Assembly: GCA_031310005.1 (NCBI GenBank)
Contig: CM062386.1
Span: 1,736,001 to 1,800,000 of the forward strand
Length of the DNA stretch: 64,000 bases
Direction of reading: 5' to 3'
Source of the DNA: Dactylellina haptotyla
Lineage: Eukaryota; Ascomycota; Orbiliomycetes; Orbiliales; Orbiliaceae
Shown: piece by piece, positions 47,567-59,022 of the stretch
Numbering within the stretch: the first letter of the stretch is position 1
How the letters are laid out: the number at the start of each line of letters is the position of its first letter
Notes under the pieces: model-generated
Told to the model about the DNA's origin: nothing
What the model saw: the letters and a program-made list of their open reading frames with translations, nothing else
The model's database searches: none
Position numbers and translations under genes: made by a program

Positions 47567-48098
47567 AATCCCATCTTTGAGGGATCTTGAGATACTTCGA
47601 TTTTTAAGAAATACCATCCGCCATTTTCGGCAATTGTTTTGTCTACGGTTCGAATATAAAGGTTTTTTCCTTCTTTGCTATTGTCTTGCGAAAATATCTA
47701 CTATGCTTTCAAGGCTTTTACGTAACTTATCCTTTTGCTTTTATGGTTTTTGTTCCTCTTTGATTTGGGGTGGAGTTCGGCTCTCATTGATACAGCACGG
47801 TACATGAGGAACAAGCAATTGCTATACCTGGTTGATAGTGGAGCAAAGTGGGATACTTGTAACTAAATTGAACTGGTAATATGGAAAGATGTACAGCACC
47901 AGACACACAAGCGGACAAGGCTATCACCATATGCATAACAAACTTTTAGATCAGATCATTGGCTCGACATATACAATATTATTAAAAATGAATATACTGG
48001 CTCATCGGCTATCCTACATGGGTTATGATACAACGAATGTAAAGCTAGTTCAGTTCATTGCCCGTCGCCGGTTTCTTTTGTACAGGTGCAAGACTTTT
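47567..48098. other. Intergenic between convergent genes
   Basis: AT-rich, holding the 3' ends of the Cys-rich gene and the xylanase gene. No other feature seen. Confidence 0.6.
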
Positions 48099-49486
48099 CT
48101 AAGCGTTCAATCCAGCGGTGTCGCAAACTGTGCACGGCTGGCCCAGGATTGCCTCCATGATGGCGGTGTAAGCTGGCTTCTTTTCAAGTCTGACGTCCCA
48201 TGGGAGGGCAGCACCGGTACCGGCCCAGACACCTGGAATCCACGAGTACTTGTCGGTGTACTGCCACAGGGTCATACCGAGGCAGTTGTCGATGGCCAAG
48301 CAGGCGTTGGTGAGCTCGTAGTAGTCCTTAGCCTGCTGAGCGACTTGGGAGGTGGTGTAGTTGGCGATATCATTGCCACGTCCGATTTCGTAACGGATAT
48401 CAACTTCGGTGAGGTAGAGGAGGAGACCGGTATCAGCGAACTTCTGGAGACCAGCGGTGATGCCGGCTTGGGAGACCTGTCCGACGATCAAATGTGCCTG
48501 GGCACCGACGGCGCCGAGTGGGTAGCCCTCGTTGACGAGGCTCTGGAAGAATGCAGCAGCAGTGTCAACCTTGGCGCCGCGGTATTCAAAGTTGTAGTCG
48601 TTGATGAAGAGGAGTGCATCTGGGTCCTCCTCGTGGGCCCATGTCAAAGCCCACTTAACGAAGTCGGTACCGAAGGTCCGGTAGAAGATGGTGTCACGAT
48701 ATGTACCATCATCGTTGAACATCTCGTTGACGACATCCCACTGATCGATCTTGCCCTTGAAGTGGCGAACAACGGTACGGACGTGGTTCTCCAAGACTGG
48801 CTTGAGAGTTGCTGCGGTCCATGGGACAGCGGGGGTGTTCATCCAGCTTGGGAGCTGAGAGTGCCTACAATTTAGACTCCGTTAGTATTGTTTTCGGATT
48901 GATCTCAGAATCATCGGAATTTACTACGTACCAGACCAAAGTGTGTCCACGGACAGCCTGGTCGTTAGCCTGAGCCCAGGCGACAAGCTTGTCACCAAGG
49001 GTAAAGTCGAAAACACCGGGCTGGGGCTCAATGGTCTCCCACTTCATGCTATTCTCAGGTGTAACTCTGTTGAACTCAACGCTGGCAGCGCTGGCAATGG
49101 CGGCATATGGAGCATCTCCGTCCAAAGTGTATGATTCTAAGAATTAATAATATCTGAGGTCAGCGGCTGCGATCCGTGGAAGCCACACCGCATGCAGGTC
49201 CAAGCGGAGGGACCGTGCACTGGGGTTTCGGCTCTTCGATATCGGAATAAGGATTTGAGAAAGCCATACCAGTAGCTTGGCCGAACCATCTTCGTCCAAC
49301 AAGGGCCATCTTTCCACCAAGAGCATCGGTACGTCTTCCTCGTTTCGCGGACGAATGGAAATGTGTCATGTCAAGATTGTACTTGACTTTGTTGGCGGCC
49401 GGAACTGTGGAGCGCTGTTCGACGACTGGCGAAGCAGCGACGAGGCTGGCGAGAGCGCCGAAAGCAGCGAGCGTAGAGTACTTCAT
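48099..49486 (-). CDS. Secreted endo-1,4-beta-xylanase, GH10
   Basis: Three exons, 49486-49270, 49136-48932 and 48864-48099, with introns of 133 and 67 nt; 395 residues. Signal peptide MKYSTLAAFGALASLVAAS. The GH10 barrel shows NSMKWETIEP, the RGHTLVWHSQLPSWM loop (restored by intron 2), the acid/base Glu188 in WDVVNE, and the nucleophile Glu294 in LTEVDIRY. The C-terminus includes TLWQYTDKYSWIPG and a terminal Cys-x-x-Cys. There is no carbohydrate-binding module, but about 45 residues lie between the signal and the barrel, with a basic KRGRR patch that could be a processing site. It cuts the xylan backbone of plant cell walls. Upstream are XlnR-type sites, a TATA box and one CreA-type site. 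Confidence 0.93.
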
Positions 49487-49526
49487 GATTGTAAATGTGA
49501 GATTTTTAAATTTATTAGATTATATG

Positions 49527-49532
49527 CCCCGG
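49527..49532 (-). promoter_or_regulatory. Candidate CreA (carbon repressor) site
   Basis: CCGGGG on the minus strand fits the SYGGRG consensus, about 45 bases upstream of the xylanase start. It may lie in the 5' UTR. One short site alone is weak evidence. Confidence 0.3.
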
Positions 49533-49582
49533 ACTTTTAGGAGTAAAACTGAGAGAGCTAGAGTGCTGAAGATCTTGAACCT

Positions 49583-49589
49583 GGCTAAA
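49583..49589 (+). promoter_or_regulatory. Candidate XlnR/Xyr1 site
   Basis: GGCTAAA on the plus strand, matching the GGCTAA core of the xylanase activator, about 100 bases upstream of the xylanase start codon. It sits between the TATA box and the ATG. Confidence 0.4.
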
Positions 49590-49606
49590 CATGGGGAATA
49601 CGTCGG

Positions 49607-49615
49607 CCTTTTATA
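49607..49615 (-). promoter_or_regulatory. TATA box of the xylanase gene
   Basis: TATAAAAGG on the minus strand about 125 bases upstream of the start codon at 49486. Good match and position. Confidence 0.6.
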
Positions 49616-49641
49616 CTTGCTGGCGCAATTGACAAATTGGG

Positions 49642-49662
49642 GGCTAATCGCGATGTTTAGCC
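49642..49662 (-). promoter_or_regulatory. Inverted pair of XlnR/Xyr1 sites
   Basis: GGCTAA on the plus strand at 49642-49647 and its reverse TTAGCC at 49657-49662, 9 bases apart, lie about 27 bases upstream of the TATA box. XlnR/Xyr1 binds GGCTAA-type sites, often as inverted pairs, in xylanase promoters. Confidence 0.55.
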
Positions 49663-52600
49663 AGGCTCGAAATGAAAGGGATCAGCGATAGTATCGCGCT
49701 CTTCCCGCCGGCTGGGTAAATTGGCCATGTTCTGTTCATCCATCTCGATTTTTCCCTACGGTGTGGTATTCGAGGTGGGTGATGCCTGGGAAGGAAGTAA
49801 TCTGGGATGCCCAATTGCAAAAGTCTGTGCCCGGATATCCGCCAAGACGCATGGAGAAACCATGCCTCTGATGCAATATTATCCGGGACTATACCCCAAA
49901 CTGCGGTTTCCAGAATCGTTCTCCAGCATGAACCATAGCTTTGACATTCTCGATAAGACATTGCTCCTGAAAAATGATCCGGGGTTACTTTTAACAGCTG
50001 CATCTGTGCCACCAAAATGCGTAGTTGCTGGATCGAAACTGGGAGGGAACCAGCCTTGCGAGCTATATCCGACGGCTAGCCTTGCCACTCAATTTCCCCC
50101 GCAACTGCAGAGTAGGTGCCATCGAACCGGAGGGGTTTTCGTTTGGTCGAAATATCCCCGTTTTGGCTATATTCACAAAGAGGCATAAAAGCTGGCGGCA
50201 GTCAAGAATATATTGGGGCTCTCTTAGAAGAAATTGGCTGAGGGTTACGTAGGGAACCCCGGAGAGCCAAGCTGCAAGTCGCTGTAGGTGCTGTCGAGTT
50301 GATCCGATCCGGGTTTCCGCACCCAGATGCCTCTAGGACGCAACAGCAAGCTTGCGCTGGCTGGTCAATGAGTCGGCAGGGAATATCGGATAAATGTTCG
50401 ATGGCTAGCGTTGCCAACTCTTCCAGAACGAAAACTGGGGAAGAATATTCCACAGCGGAAGGAGGCATCACCAACAAGCGCAAATCCCCAGATTCTGGAT
50501 CCACTAATTCCTTGCCATTGAGAAATGTGGTCCTGTATATGCATTTAGGTTCGCAGCAGGAAGCTTCCCCGCTCTTTAGCCTAAACGCTTGCCCAGAATG
50601 GAGCGGGTCCCGCCAATTCTGTCTTAGCAGGATCGCGGGCGCGAAGTACGAGTTTTTGTCACCATGAGCCATGAATTCTTCCAAAAGCAGAACCCACCTT
50701 TGTCTATTGTGTTGTTTATCATTGGCGTAAGCCTTATGCAGCGAAGTTCTGGGAGTGTTATGTTACCGGGGTTCACATTCTGCGTTAGTAGACATGAGAT
50801 TTAACAGCCTCAATCGAAATAGGTTGAGTGAGGTCAAAGGATAACGCACTGATAAATCTGCATCTTGTTTTAATTGAACGAACGGGCCAATTTTTGTCAC
50901 GTTGGTGGTCCAAGCCAAAAAAATTGCGACCACTCATGTTCAGTTGAGAATTTTTGTAAGACCTGATGAATTGGTTGCTGTGAGCTGGCTCGGCAGTCTT
51001 ACTGCATCCCTGGCTCCACTCCATCACAGCGACACGGAGGATCAATGTCATATTGAAGAACGAAACGATTTCCAAGTTAGTATAACGACTGGGAACAGGA
51101 GAATGCAGCCAAGGTTTTGGTAAACCGAAAGACCCACAAACCACATTGGCATCTCCGAACGCGTGGCATTTTATTTTTCTTTCCTCCTTCGTGCATCCTT
51201 ATAATATCAGTAGATGTAGGGGTCCAATGGCTTTGTTCGGTATTGCTTGGCTTCGTAGGGACAGCGTGAACTCTGATCAGGGTAAAAGCGGGTCGCGGGT
51301 GCCGGGTATCTTTTGACTACTCACGTAGTCTTATGTTTTATACGCAGCGCGGGTGTAACTAGCGTTAGCTCAAATGTTTGCATCAACCGCGTCTTGATGA
51401 CACTTTCAACGCTCAAACATTGGTGATATCTCATGATATAGAACTCAACACAATCACGGCTTTTTGTTCTTTCAGATTCAATTTCAGATCTTTGGAAGCG
51501 TTGTGATACATTCTCCAACGTTGTTAGAAATTCTAACTTGTTGTAAAATGTAATCAGACGTCTTTACCAAGCCCGTGGGTTCAGCTTCGGGCCCTTCCCG
51601 CTGTGTTGCAGTCGTAACTTCGAGGCCCGAATTTTCAAAGCTGGTGCCATCTGTTTGCAGGTGCGCAAACGCCACAATTTCTCTGGTTAGGAAGTTATTA
51701 TTTTATTATTCGAGATTAACCGTGAGCCGATTAGACCCCACAGGCTGAGAATACGAGTCAAACCTTTGAGTTTTAAGAGTCGTTACGAACCTTTGCTTTT
51801 ATCCGGCGAGCAATCAGATTTAACCAAAATTAGACTTCGTGTGCAAGCCTGCATGCCCAGCGGGCACCGGCGCACCCCTCATGCATCCGAAGTTCTAGAA
51901 ATGAAGCGGTTAACGTGCGCTGCACCTGCAGCAATTTGTATTTTCGCGGCCTGCATATTTTAAACAGAGAAAATACTCTCATCGCAGGATTTTTAAACCT
52001 AATCAGAATATCATTGTTAACGCGCGAGCTTTGACCCCGCACGTCCCAGAAATTTCGGAAGATACACAGGCAATAATTCTAGAGTATCGAACCCACAAAA
52101 ACAAGCATTAGTGCGAAAAGGAGTCAGATGATATGCCTTTACCCACTTTGTTCTCGCATCTTCTATCATCTTTTAAGATAGACCTCGAGATAATGATCAG
52201 ATTGACTCGGCTTAAAAGCTGAATCAAGAATTTCCACCGATCGACAAGCAAACGGTCGCCTTTATGGCTAATGGAGAACTGATTGCAAATAGCCTCCACC
52301 GTAGTCAAGCCACCAAGGCAAGGTCTCCATCGCGAGAGCGTAATACAGGCAAAATGACTTTACCCCAAAAATTCTGCTAAATTCAACAGGAAGTTTCCGA
52401 TAGCCTAATATTTGACGTGGTTCAGCATACGATACCCGAAGGTCGAGAGCCGAGAGTTTCTGGTAAATGTTATTTATTAAAACCCAACATATATCAAACA
52501 AAACTCGCCTTTGGTGACCCCAATTTGTCTTTAAGCTCCCAATGTCTAAAATCTAGCGTCTGTATCTGTATTTTGTATCTGATACTCGAATCGCGGGTGC

Positions 52601-53320
52601 GCCCACGCCTCCTTGCGGTCCCGGTGGAGGGATCGTGACTGGTGTCTTGGTGCTCAGACCCCGGATTTGTGCGCACAGAGCACACCATTGAACGGGACAT
52701 CCTAGTCGTAGATCATATCGGCCAATGATAGGGCGATATATGCGATGTGTGATGCCTATCACATTCCAATTCGGTAGCTGCCGAATTTTAAGATGAGTTT
52801 TACGGTTAGAGAGAGCGGCATGCATGGATTCAGTTGGGCTTTGGAGGTGGGATGGAATCGTGATGCTCTTTCGAAAGCTTTCTACATCTCTTGATTTCAG
52901 ATCGATCCACAACGCAAAAATATGATATACACAACGAGACAATTGCACGAGTTAAATTTGCGGAGCGGAGGAAGAAAAGCATCTTAGCCGAAAATCGTTT
53001 CGACTTACTGGGAGGAAAGATTACATGAAATATAATTCTCGAGCTCTAGATAATTTTTGACGCCCTTGGTAGCTTATTTTATCGATGATATTGAAAAAGT
53101 CGTATGCATACGTATGTCTCAGCTCAGGAGTCCCAAACACCAGAACCTACAATGTAAGTCGGGAGCACAATATTCCACTCCGGCTGTATTTAGATAGAAT
53201 GAACTCTAAGGAAATTTAATATTTTATGATGAAGTCGACATATCCAAGATAGGAAAAGGGGAAGTGGTTTTAGAATTGTTCAAAACTGAGCCGAGATCAA
53301 GATATACTCAAATAAAATCA

Positions 53321-55621
53321 TTAAGCATCAGACTGATTTTGCGTTTCGTCGTCTGTTGGATCCAAATCCATCAATATTTCCGCATCTTTTCGTGTCCAGT
53401 GTGGCAAAAAATACTTAGACACATTTTGATTGTCGTTCCGTCTCTCAAGCTCCCAGTCAGTTGTTACATTCGTTAAAAATTTCTCCTTTATCTTGGCGCC
53501 CGATGCCTCTCCCAAAAGAATAGCAGCAAAATCTTCCACAGCCCGTCCAAGTTCTTCGGAGCAGACGACTGCGAACTTGATACCGTACATAATCTGTGGG
53601 ATTGTCTTTCGGGCTACAATATCCATTCGAAAATGGGTATGAATATGTCGAGGAACAGTCGTCGCGCGTAGAAGTTGCACATAATCGATAGTATTGACGA
53701 TCGCCTCCTTGGGTATCTCAGCCCAAACCAAGATATCAAAGTGGCCGCCATACCGATGTGCCGCGTCGATCATCTCCTGTCTTTTACAAAGTCCTTTGAT
53801 AAAGTCGCTGACCCGATATGTCTGCTTCAGATACTTGGGATCTATTACTGCTATCCGCGGATTGGTAGCATTGAAATAGCGACGACTGGTATTGGCTTTT
53901 CGCATGACCCACATTAAACTATTCGAGGTTGATATCAATGGAGTTGGTATTTTCTTTCGGTTTATATGGTTGGCAGAGTGGTCGTCAAATAATGGATCAT
54001 CCGCTTCTAAAGGCTCTGGAACTGGCTGAGATGGATCTCGGAATAGTCCTGCTCGAATTAAGGTTGAAGAATTGTAACCAAACGATTCGTCATCCATGTA
54101 CCGAAAAAGAATATCAGTAGCAAGGGCAAAGCGACGATCAGTAGTCTGGCGCTTTGGAGTCTCAGCCTCCTCAAGCAACCAATTCGCCTTTCTCTTCTTC
54201 GAATTCGAACTTGTCTGCTTTGCCGGAACTTTGGAAGGCGTATCAAGCATGCTAGCATCGGGTTCTTCGTCCGAGTCTTCAAGAGGTATCAAAACTGGCG
54301 ATTTTTTAGGCGTATGGAAAAATCCTGCAATTGAGTCTTTCATGTGATTCACACATTTTTGTGCTTTTACTTCTCGATAAGCTTGAAAGAACTGGTCGTG
54401 ATCTTTGTCAGATATCTTTAGGCCAATACGGGCACCTTCAGCGGCTGCTTGTAGTTCTTGCTTGATATCATCCCACTTTCCATCTGGATCTGCGAATGGC
54501 GTATCTACGAAAACCTCTTCGAATGTTTTGAGGTTTCTTTCTTTTTGTTTTACCCAATATTCATCGAATTGCATACCGTATGCCCCTGAGGATATATTGA
54601 TGGCAAGGCATCGATTCATAATATCACGGACATTTGATGGTCCGTTGCTGAACCATCTTCTCAAAACATAAAGGAGTTGAAGATCGCGATCTTTCCAAGT
54701 ATGGCGGTAGGGAGCGAGAGGGTCGATGATTGTTGGTTCTGAAACATTATTATCTGGAGAAATTGAATCTAGACTCGGATACGCGTTATTTAGACGCTAT
54801 CTATAAATATAGATAATTTAAGAGTATCCAAAACTTAGCATCTGGAACATACCGGTGGTGAGGTCGTAATTAGCATTGATAGCTTCGATTAAAGAAGATT
54901 TCTTTCTTGGAGTTTTCTTGAATAAAACTCGCCGTACCGGATCTTTATTATCACTTTTATCTGGAGAAGTTCTGAAGAACTTGCTATTAGGGGAAATTCT
55001 GTCGAAAGCATGCCTATCATCACCGCTTCCTTTGCTATTCTCAATGGTCCGCTTTGTTTTATACTCTTTAATCGAAAGTTTGACACGCTTGCGAGCCGTT
55101 TCGTATCCACTATCATCGTCAAGTGGCACTCGTGGCTTCAAATCGGTAGCTATTGGTGCTGCTGGCCTGTGTTGTGAGGCTGGTGTCTCTGGGTATATTC
55201 GGCTTCCTGAAGAAAATTCCAATTCTCTAGGCGAAGGAAAATATACACCTTCAACCTCTTTATTTTCTTGATCTTTCAAGTTGATATCTGCATTCTTTTC
55301 CTGGGTTTCCTCGGTTATGACGAAAGGTATTGGGTAACTATTCGTAGCATCAACTTCTTCCCGCAACTCCTTGACAAAGTCGTGAAAGAATGCGTGCGCG
55401 CCTGTAAAACTTTTGATTCCTGCTTGGGGGCACTCATTCCTATTATGGTCATTTTCTTCGTTTCTGAGAATTATCGAATGGTTTTCAGAGGTTGCTGCAT
55501 CAACCGTCAATGGCTCCGAAATCTCATCAGAAGCTAAATTGTTTTCATGGCCGTTATGAACTGTTGTATTTGCGTCAACTTCTGGGTTACCATTAAAATT
55601 GCATCCGATTTCATCTATCAT
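53321..55621 (-). CDS. Myb-like/DUF7587-like protein A
   Basis: Two exons, 55621-54853 and 54738-53321, with a 114-nt intron (GTATGT, TTTCAG) in phase; 728 residues. Residues 1-256 are acidic and likely disordered, with two basic nuclear-localisation-like patches (ARKRVKLSIKEYKTKRT, LFKKTPRKKSS). A Trp-rich helix segment near residue 271 (YRHTWKDRDLQLLYVLRRWF) resembles a Myb/SANT unit. From about 460 comes a domain like the fungal family catalogued as DUF7587: ILFRYMD (Arg469), LISTSNSL (Ser526-Ser528) and ILVWAEIP (Glu597). Assignment to DUF7587 is from memory of the pattern. A nuclear, DNA-associated role is inferred. It is divergent from protein B. Confidence 0.78.
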
Positions 55622-56112
55622 GTTGAATTTGAGAGAGAAGAAACCGTTGGGGAAATTATAGAAGTATTTATATCAGGGCAAAGCTTTCGCTTCTAATGGC
55701 AATGCTTTGATAATGAATTCCAGACAGTTGTATTCTGGAAATAAAATTAGCATCCAATCATTAGATTAAAATAATTATTATATAGGTTTGCGAAAGAGTA
55801 CTCGGCATAGTGGTCAAATCAAACACCCCGGTGGACACGAACCCTTAGAGTATTATTGAACGGGAAGATTCCCCCATTGCCAGATATTTCGCGTATATGA
55901 CGCGCGATATCACCCAAAGGAATATCCAATGGTTGATCTAGCAGGAAATTTGGCCGAGTTTCTGATCACCTATAAAACACCACAATCCCCCGTAGACTTA
56001 ATTTTCCTTGTCTATTGCTTAACAGACATACAGTCTCACGAAGGTAGTCCCAATTATTCTCAAAAACTCGTTTTACGTTCCAAATTGATCTCGCGTGGGT
56101 GGTCGACTCGAA
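55622..56112. other. Divergent promoter between Myb-like genes A and B
   Basis: About 490 bases, AT-rich, shared by two related genes. No other feature seen. Confidence 0.6.
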
Positions 56113-57717
56113 ATGCCTCTCAACTTTAATAGATTTTGGAAGGAATATCAAGATGATGGTTATGACGAGTACAACGGGTTTACGCAAACTGGCGACACAT
56201 CTGACAGATGCGACCTTGGGGTCCCGCGCCATAGAACACCAGATCCAATTGCTTTAGAATATTCTATGTTTCAGAACCTTGAGCCTGAAATCGAGATTAT
56301 CACATCATTGACCCGGTCGACGCCAGGACCAGCGCCCGGAAGCCGGCGCAATCCAATTGACTTAGACTGTGGATCTGAGAGCGATGCAGAGCCAAGCGAA
56401 TCGGACACGGAGTCTGTGAGATCAGTAGGCTGGTCTATCAGTATGAATTCGAAAAGGAAGCATTCTAAATGGTCCAATGAAGATAAACAAGACCTCCTGT
56501 TATTGAAAATCTTTTTCAAAAATACTAATTTGGACGTTGCGAAGGTTTTGAGTTACAAGCACGCAAAAGAACGTACTATCTCGGCTATTGTCACTCAGTT
56601 CAACGAGAGAAACAAGCCAGGGGAGGTGACTTTCACAATATATCAGAACTTACGCCAGTCGATTCTCGATCAGCTGGCTCGGTATATTGGATTTCATCCT
56701 CTTGTGGAGCAATTTGACGGAGAGCTACGCAATCTACATCGATATGCTGGTTATTGTCGTATAAAGCTTGTTTGCAAAGCTGTTGCTGATATTATTGCGG
56801 ATCTGGAAGGTTCTGGACCGCCGAATTTAAGCCGGCCCAAATACAAAGAGAGTCTTGATGCGACTGGTTTAGAATCGGATAGCGACTCATCTTATTCATC
56901 AAGCTTCTGGCCATCAGGTGATGAGGTTACTCCTGCCAAGGCCTCATTTCGCTCTGTGTCCAAAACCAAAGCATATAAAACCGAGCTACGACTATCCAGA
57001 ACTTCGAGCAGACCCAAGGTGCTTTACCGCGTGTATAGCGAATACTCGCACGGAAACAACATGTACCACGGTTTTCAAGCCGGCGCCTTCTTTGATGTCT
57101 CGGGATTTTCAATCCCAATTCTATCCAGAATCGAACTACCAGCGTACGATGGGAATCTAGGTGCACACTTGAGCCGCGAAAAGCTTCCTGAAGGTAGCAT
57201 GTTTATTAGCTGCACGAACTCCCTGTTTTCTGCCTTGCATCGGACTGCCAGAATGAAAGGAAGAGTCCGAATAGCTTCGATAGACACCTCGAAAGTTCGA
57301 CAGCCTATGCAGCACGTAGGAGGGGTATATCGTCGTCTGAAAGGAAAGGGCGTACTAAAAAATACCTGGGGGTACAAAGGCACATATGAGTACGTTGTGT
57401 ATGGTGAGATTCCCGGGGAAGCTATTATTAGCGACATTTCACTGTTGGAAATATCTGAGTTTATTCAATCGAGCCCTGAAGTCAAGACACTACTGTGCCC
57501 TTATATTCTTTTCGAAGCGAGACCAGGTGCTCGCCCCAAACTTGCCGCAATAGGGAATTCACCTATTAGTCCAGATACCGCGAGAATTTCATTTGACCTT
57601 CTAGCGTCGGTATTCCTTGGGCATACAAGCCCTGTGGAGATCGTAGATGAATTTCGACAAAATTTGGGAATCGATTGGAAAATTCGTGAAAGAAAATTTA
57701 TAGAGTGGGATTTTTGA
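56113..57717 (+). CDS. Myb-like/DUF7587-like protein B
   Basis: Single exon, 534 residues, from the ATG in AAATGCCTCTC; an upstream GTG in frame is not used. A Myb-like segment begins near residue 117 (HSKWSNEDKQDLLLLKIFF) and is followed by an Arg/Lys-rich region. The DUF7587-like domain has KVLYRVYSE (Arg306), GFQAGAFFDVSGF, MFISCTNSLFSAL (residues 364-376), VRIASIDTS and YEYVVYGEIPGEAII (Glu432). In place of STS it reads SCTNS. It shares layout with protein A and the Myb-like part with protein C, so the three are probably paralogues. Function is unknown. Confidence 0.8.
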   Translation: MPLNFNRFWKEYQDDGYDEYNGFTQTGDTSDRCDLGVPRHRTPDPIALEYSMFQNLEPEIEIITSLTRSTPGPAPGSRRNPIDLDCGSESDAEPSESDTESVRSVGWSISMNSKRKHSKWSNEDKQDLLLLKIFFKNTNLDVAKVLSYKHAKERTISAIVTQFNERNKPGEVTFTIYQNLRQSILDQLARYIGFHPLVEQFDGELRNLHRYAGYCRIKLVCKAVADIIADLEGSGPPNLSRPKYKESLDATGLESDSDSSYSSSFWPSGDEVTPAKASFRSVSKTKAYKTELRLSRTSSRPKVLYRVYSEYSHGNNMYHGFQAGAFFDVSGFSIPILSRIELPAYDGNLGAHLSREKLPEGSMFISCTNSLFSALHRTARMKGRVRIASIDTSKVRQPMQHVGGVYRRLKGKGVLKNTWGYKGTYEYVVYGEIPGEAIISDISLLEISEFIQSSPEVKTLLCPYILFEARPGARPKLAAIGNSPISPDTARISFDLLASVFLGHTSPVEIVDEFRQNLGIDWKIRERKFIEWDF

Positions 57718-58236
57718 CCAAAGAAAAGCTGACAATCAAATTTGGAGCTGACGGCGTTTCGAGCATATAATCATTTTAGTCGCAAAATGCCTTTTGCTTG
57801 GAACAATTTGAACTTAATATGCGGGATATATTGGGAGCCTTTAGTTTATTTTCAAACCTGAGGGATCTTCTCCGTCTCAGATGGGTATATATTGTATCTA
57901 AACCCTTTTAATGGTTAGAAATGAAATTAATATTATTAAAGAATTTATACTAGAAAGGCATTATTGTAAACCAAAATTAGCAGCAGACATAAACCCTCAT
58001 ATCTAGTGCTAATTTTGATAAGATGAAACTCCAAGCTAAAACTCAGTTTATGACACCGAGAATGAATAATTGATTACTGTTCCGCCGGTTTGAAAACCCT
58101 TCCCAGTTCAATGTCCACAACCTGTCTCCTATCAACACAATTCGGTTACAAATTGTGCAACACCGTCTGCCAACCATCTCGATCCTAACACCATAGACAT
58201 CGTTGGCTTCAACAAGCTAATAGAGCTTAAATCAAT
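57718..58236. other. Intergenic between Myb-like genes B and C
   Basis: AT-rich 3' flank of B and promoter of C. Nothing else seen. Confidence 0.6.
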
Positions 58237-59022
58237 ATGCCTCTCGATTACGATAAAGTATCACAAAACTCCTATCAAGGCGAAAATGTGAGTTTGACTG
58301 TACGAAAAGACTACTCAGATGGAACGCGCGACGCACGCTTGTTTTGTCCACTCTGTGGCATGAAGCCACTAGAAGATACACCCATCGAAGAATCTTCAGG
58401 ATGCTTGTCAACTCCTCCCCCTCCTCCATATATCGCACCACTCAAACAAGGCCAGCAAAGCGGTAAAAGCGACACGGGCTGTGGAATCGAACAACCCAAA
58501 ACTTTATCTTCGTCCAACATTAAGCCTGATGAGAAGATAACTTCAGAGAATTCTTCGGGCAGATCTATTCTCCAAAACCGAGTTGACCCTATTATCATCA
58601 GCCCCGACAATTCTGAGGCAGAAGTTATCTCGGAAGACGTCTTAATTGAAAGACCCAAGATAAAGAAGCCAAGGTTAGCGACGTATAAAGTCCCTACTCA
58701 AGCACAAAAGACACGACCGGGAAGATTCTCATGGAGTTCTGAGACGCGAATATATCTATATATCTTGAAACTACTCAGTAGAACTTCTGACGAAGATATT
58801 TCCAAAATACTAGCACATATCAGTTCGCAAACGTGCACAAAGAACGCAGTTTTAGCACAGTACGCAGAGCATCATAAAAATGGCAGTGAAAATGCCAAGA
58901 TCTACAATATGATTCAGAGGAAGATGAATTCGAGTTACTCAAATTTCCTTGAGGCTCATTGGGTAGTTTTACGACAGACTGCGATGCAACTTGGCCTCAA
59001 AATCACACAAAACAAGAAGTGA
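58237..59022 (+). CDS. Short Myb-like protein C, lacking the DUF7587-like domain
   Basis: Single exon, 261 residues. It starts MPLDYDK, like MPLNFNR in protein B. The N-terminal part has a CPLCGM motif near residue 33 and a Ser/Pro-rich linker with a basic patch (IKKPRLATYK). The Myb-like segment begins near residue 160 (GRFSWSSETRIYLYILKLL) and ends soon after. The frame stops at NKK with no DUF7587-like region, and I see no remnant of one downstream. It could be a truncated paralogue or a genuine Myb-only version. Confidence 0.7.
   Translation: MPLDYDKVSQNSYQGENVSLTVRKDYSDGTRDARLFCPLCGMKPLEDTPIEESSGCLSTPPPPPYIAPLKQGQQSGKSDTGCGIEQPKTLSSSNIKPDEKITSENSSGRSILQNRVDPIIISPDNSEAEVISEDVLIERPKIKKPRLATYKVPTQAQKTRPGRFSWSSETRIYLYILKLLSRTSDEDISKILAHISSQTCTKNAVLAQYAEHHKNGSENAKIYNMIQRKMNSSYSNFLEAHWVVLRQTAMQLGLKITQNKK

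Larger units (their letters stand above)
49487..53320. other. Gene-poor region (xylanase promoter and AT-rich spacer)
   Basis: Beyond the xylanase promoter I see no supported gene in about 3.8 kb. The longest frames (a 160-codon minus-strand frame at 50202-50684 and a 155-codon plus-strand frame at 49721-50188) start at TTG and are mostly overlapped by antisense frames. The minus-strand frame is Cys-rich but has no signal peptide or known domain. The rest is AT-rich with short frames only. Confidence 0.45.

Noticed and set aside
47889-48875. 328-codon plus-strand open frame
   Set aside because: It is antisense to the GH10 xylanase exons, which have clear catalytic motifs; the frame is a shadow of GC-rich third positions.
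49721-50684. 155- and 160-codon frames on opposite strands
   Set aside because: Both lack an ATG at the ORF start, overlap other frames and have no recognisable features; the region fits a promoter and spacer.
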